DNA of 6,622 nt. It comes from Firmicutes bacterium UBA5449 (lineage in GTDB: Bacteria; Bacillota; SHA-98; UBA4971). Position 1 is the stretch's first letter. Each line of letters opens with the position of its first letter. The notes beneath the pieces are model-generated. The model saw only the letters and a program-made list of their open reading frames with translations, did not search any database and was not told the DNA's origin. This document shows, piece after piece, positions 6,517 through 6,622 of this stretch. The stretch covers positions 1 through 6,622 of the forward strand of contig DIQZ01000087.1 of assembly GCA_002424305.1 (NCBI GenBank), in the 5' to 3' direction. A program made the translations under genes and the position numbers.

Positions 6517-6545
6517 TTGACATTCAGGCAGTAAGGTGATATATA
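6517..6545 (+). promoter_or_regulatory. Strong sigma-70-type promoter for the gene at 6591
   Basis: A perfect -35 box TTGACA (6517-6522) is separated by 17 bp from TATATA (6540-6545), a 4-of-6 match to the -10 box. Transcription would begin near 6552, giving a leader of about 40 nt. The -10 lies inside the first of the two direct repeats. Confidence 0.6.
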
Positions 6546-6570
6546 TGTCTCATAGGGTGATGTATATGTC
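6535..6570. repeat. Two 15-bp direct repeats overlapping the promoter (candidate operator pair)
   Basis: GGTGATATATATGTC (6535-6549) and GGTGATGTATATGTC (6556-6570) differ at one base and start exactly 21 bp apart, two turns of the helix. The second copy continues into an imperfect dyad, GTGA...TATA...TCAC (6557-6572). The first covers the -10 box and the second the early transcribed region, the arrangement expected for a repressor that binds cooperatively. The binding protein is unknown. Confidence 0.5.
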
Positions 6571-6590
6571 ACTATGAAGGAGGCGCTGTA

Positions 6591-6622
6591 ATGTCATCTG
6601 GAGGGGATAGAAAAAGACAATC
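6591..6622 (+). CDS. Start of an unidentified gene (5' fragment)
   Basis: AAGGAGG (6577-6583) lies 7 nt before an ATG at 6591, and the frame stays open for the ten full codons left in the window (MSSGGDRKRQ). The promoter at 6517-6545 supports a separate transcription unit. The visible residues are polar and basic and do not look like a signal peptide or membrane segment. Function cannot be assigned. Confidence 0.65.
   Translation, partial: MSSGGDRKRQ

Noticed and set aside
6535..6570. CRISPR-like repeat pair
   Set aside because: There are only two 15-bp copies with a 6-bp gap; they overlap a promoter, and no cas genes are present.

Overview
The window looks like ordinary bacterial chromosome: G+C near 50%, strong Shine-Dalgarno sites (AAGGAGGT, AGGAGG), short intergenic gaps inside one plus-strand gene cluster, and no rRNA, tRNA, insertion sequence, phage gene or CRISPR array that I can see. 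A fused TAXI-type TRAP permease together with strong ribosome binding sites would fit Synergistota or anaerobic Bacillota. That is an impression from gene content, not a demonstrated placement.

Layout. (1) Positions 1-593, minus strand: the first 197 codons of a gene that runs off the left edge. It carries an RNA polymerase alpha C-terminal-like DNA-binding domain (residues about 27-90) but no alpha N-terminal domain, so it is not rpoA. (2) Positions 594-1131: a 538-bp divergent intergenic region with no convincing gene. It holds a purine-rich stretch, an imperfect hairpin, a plausible promoter and a TGAAAG-GGA-CTTTCA dyad just before the next gene. (3) Positions 1132-6355, plus strand: four tightly packed genes. 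These are an IclR-family regulator, an EPSP-synthase (AroA) family enolpyruvyl transferase, a periplasmic TAXI-family solute-binding protein, and a fused TRAP membrane permease. Gaps are about 65, 25 and 43 bp, so one operon is likely. (4) Positions 6356-6590: a regulatory region with an 11-bp-arm inverted repeat (end of the operon), a near-consensus promoter (TTGACA, 17 bp, TATATA) and two 15-bp direct repeats spaced 21 bp apart that overlap it. (5) Positions 6591-6622: the first codons of another plus-strand gene with a strong ribosome binding site.

How the genes may work together. The TAXI protein would capture a small, probably carboxylated solute outside the membrane and deliver it to the fused permease, driven by an ion gradient. 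The IclR protein probably senses a related small molecule and controls the operon, perhaps through the dyad in its own leader. The unexpected member is the AroA homologue, found without other shikimate-pathway genes. Its PEP-binding and catalytic residues match E. coli EPSP synthase, but several positions that contact the shikimate 3-phosphate substrate are changed, including Ser197 to Glu. It may therefore be either the cell's ordinary AroA in an unusual place or an enolpyruvyl transferase with a different acceptor linked to the transported compound. Sequence alone does not decide between these.
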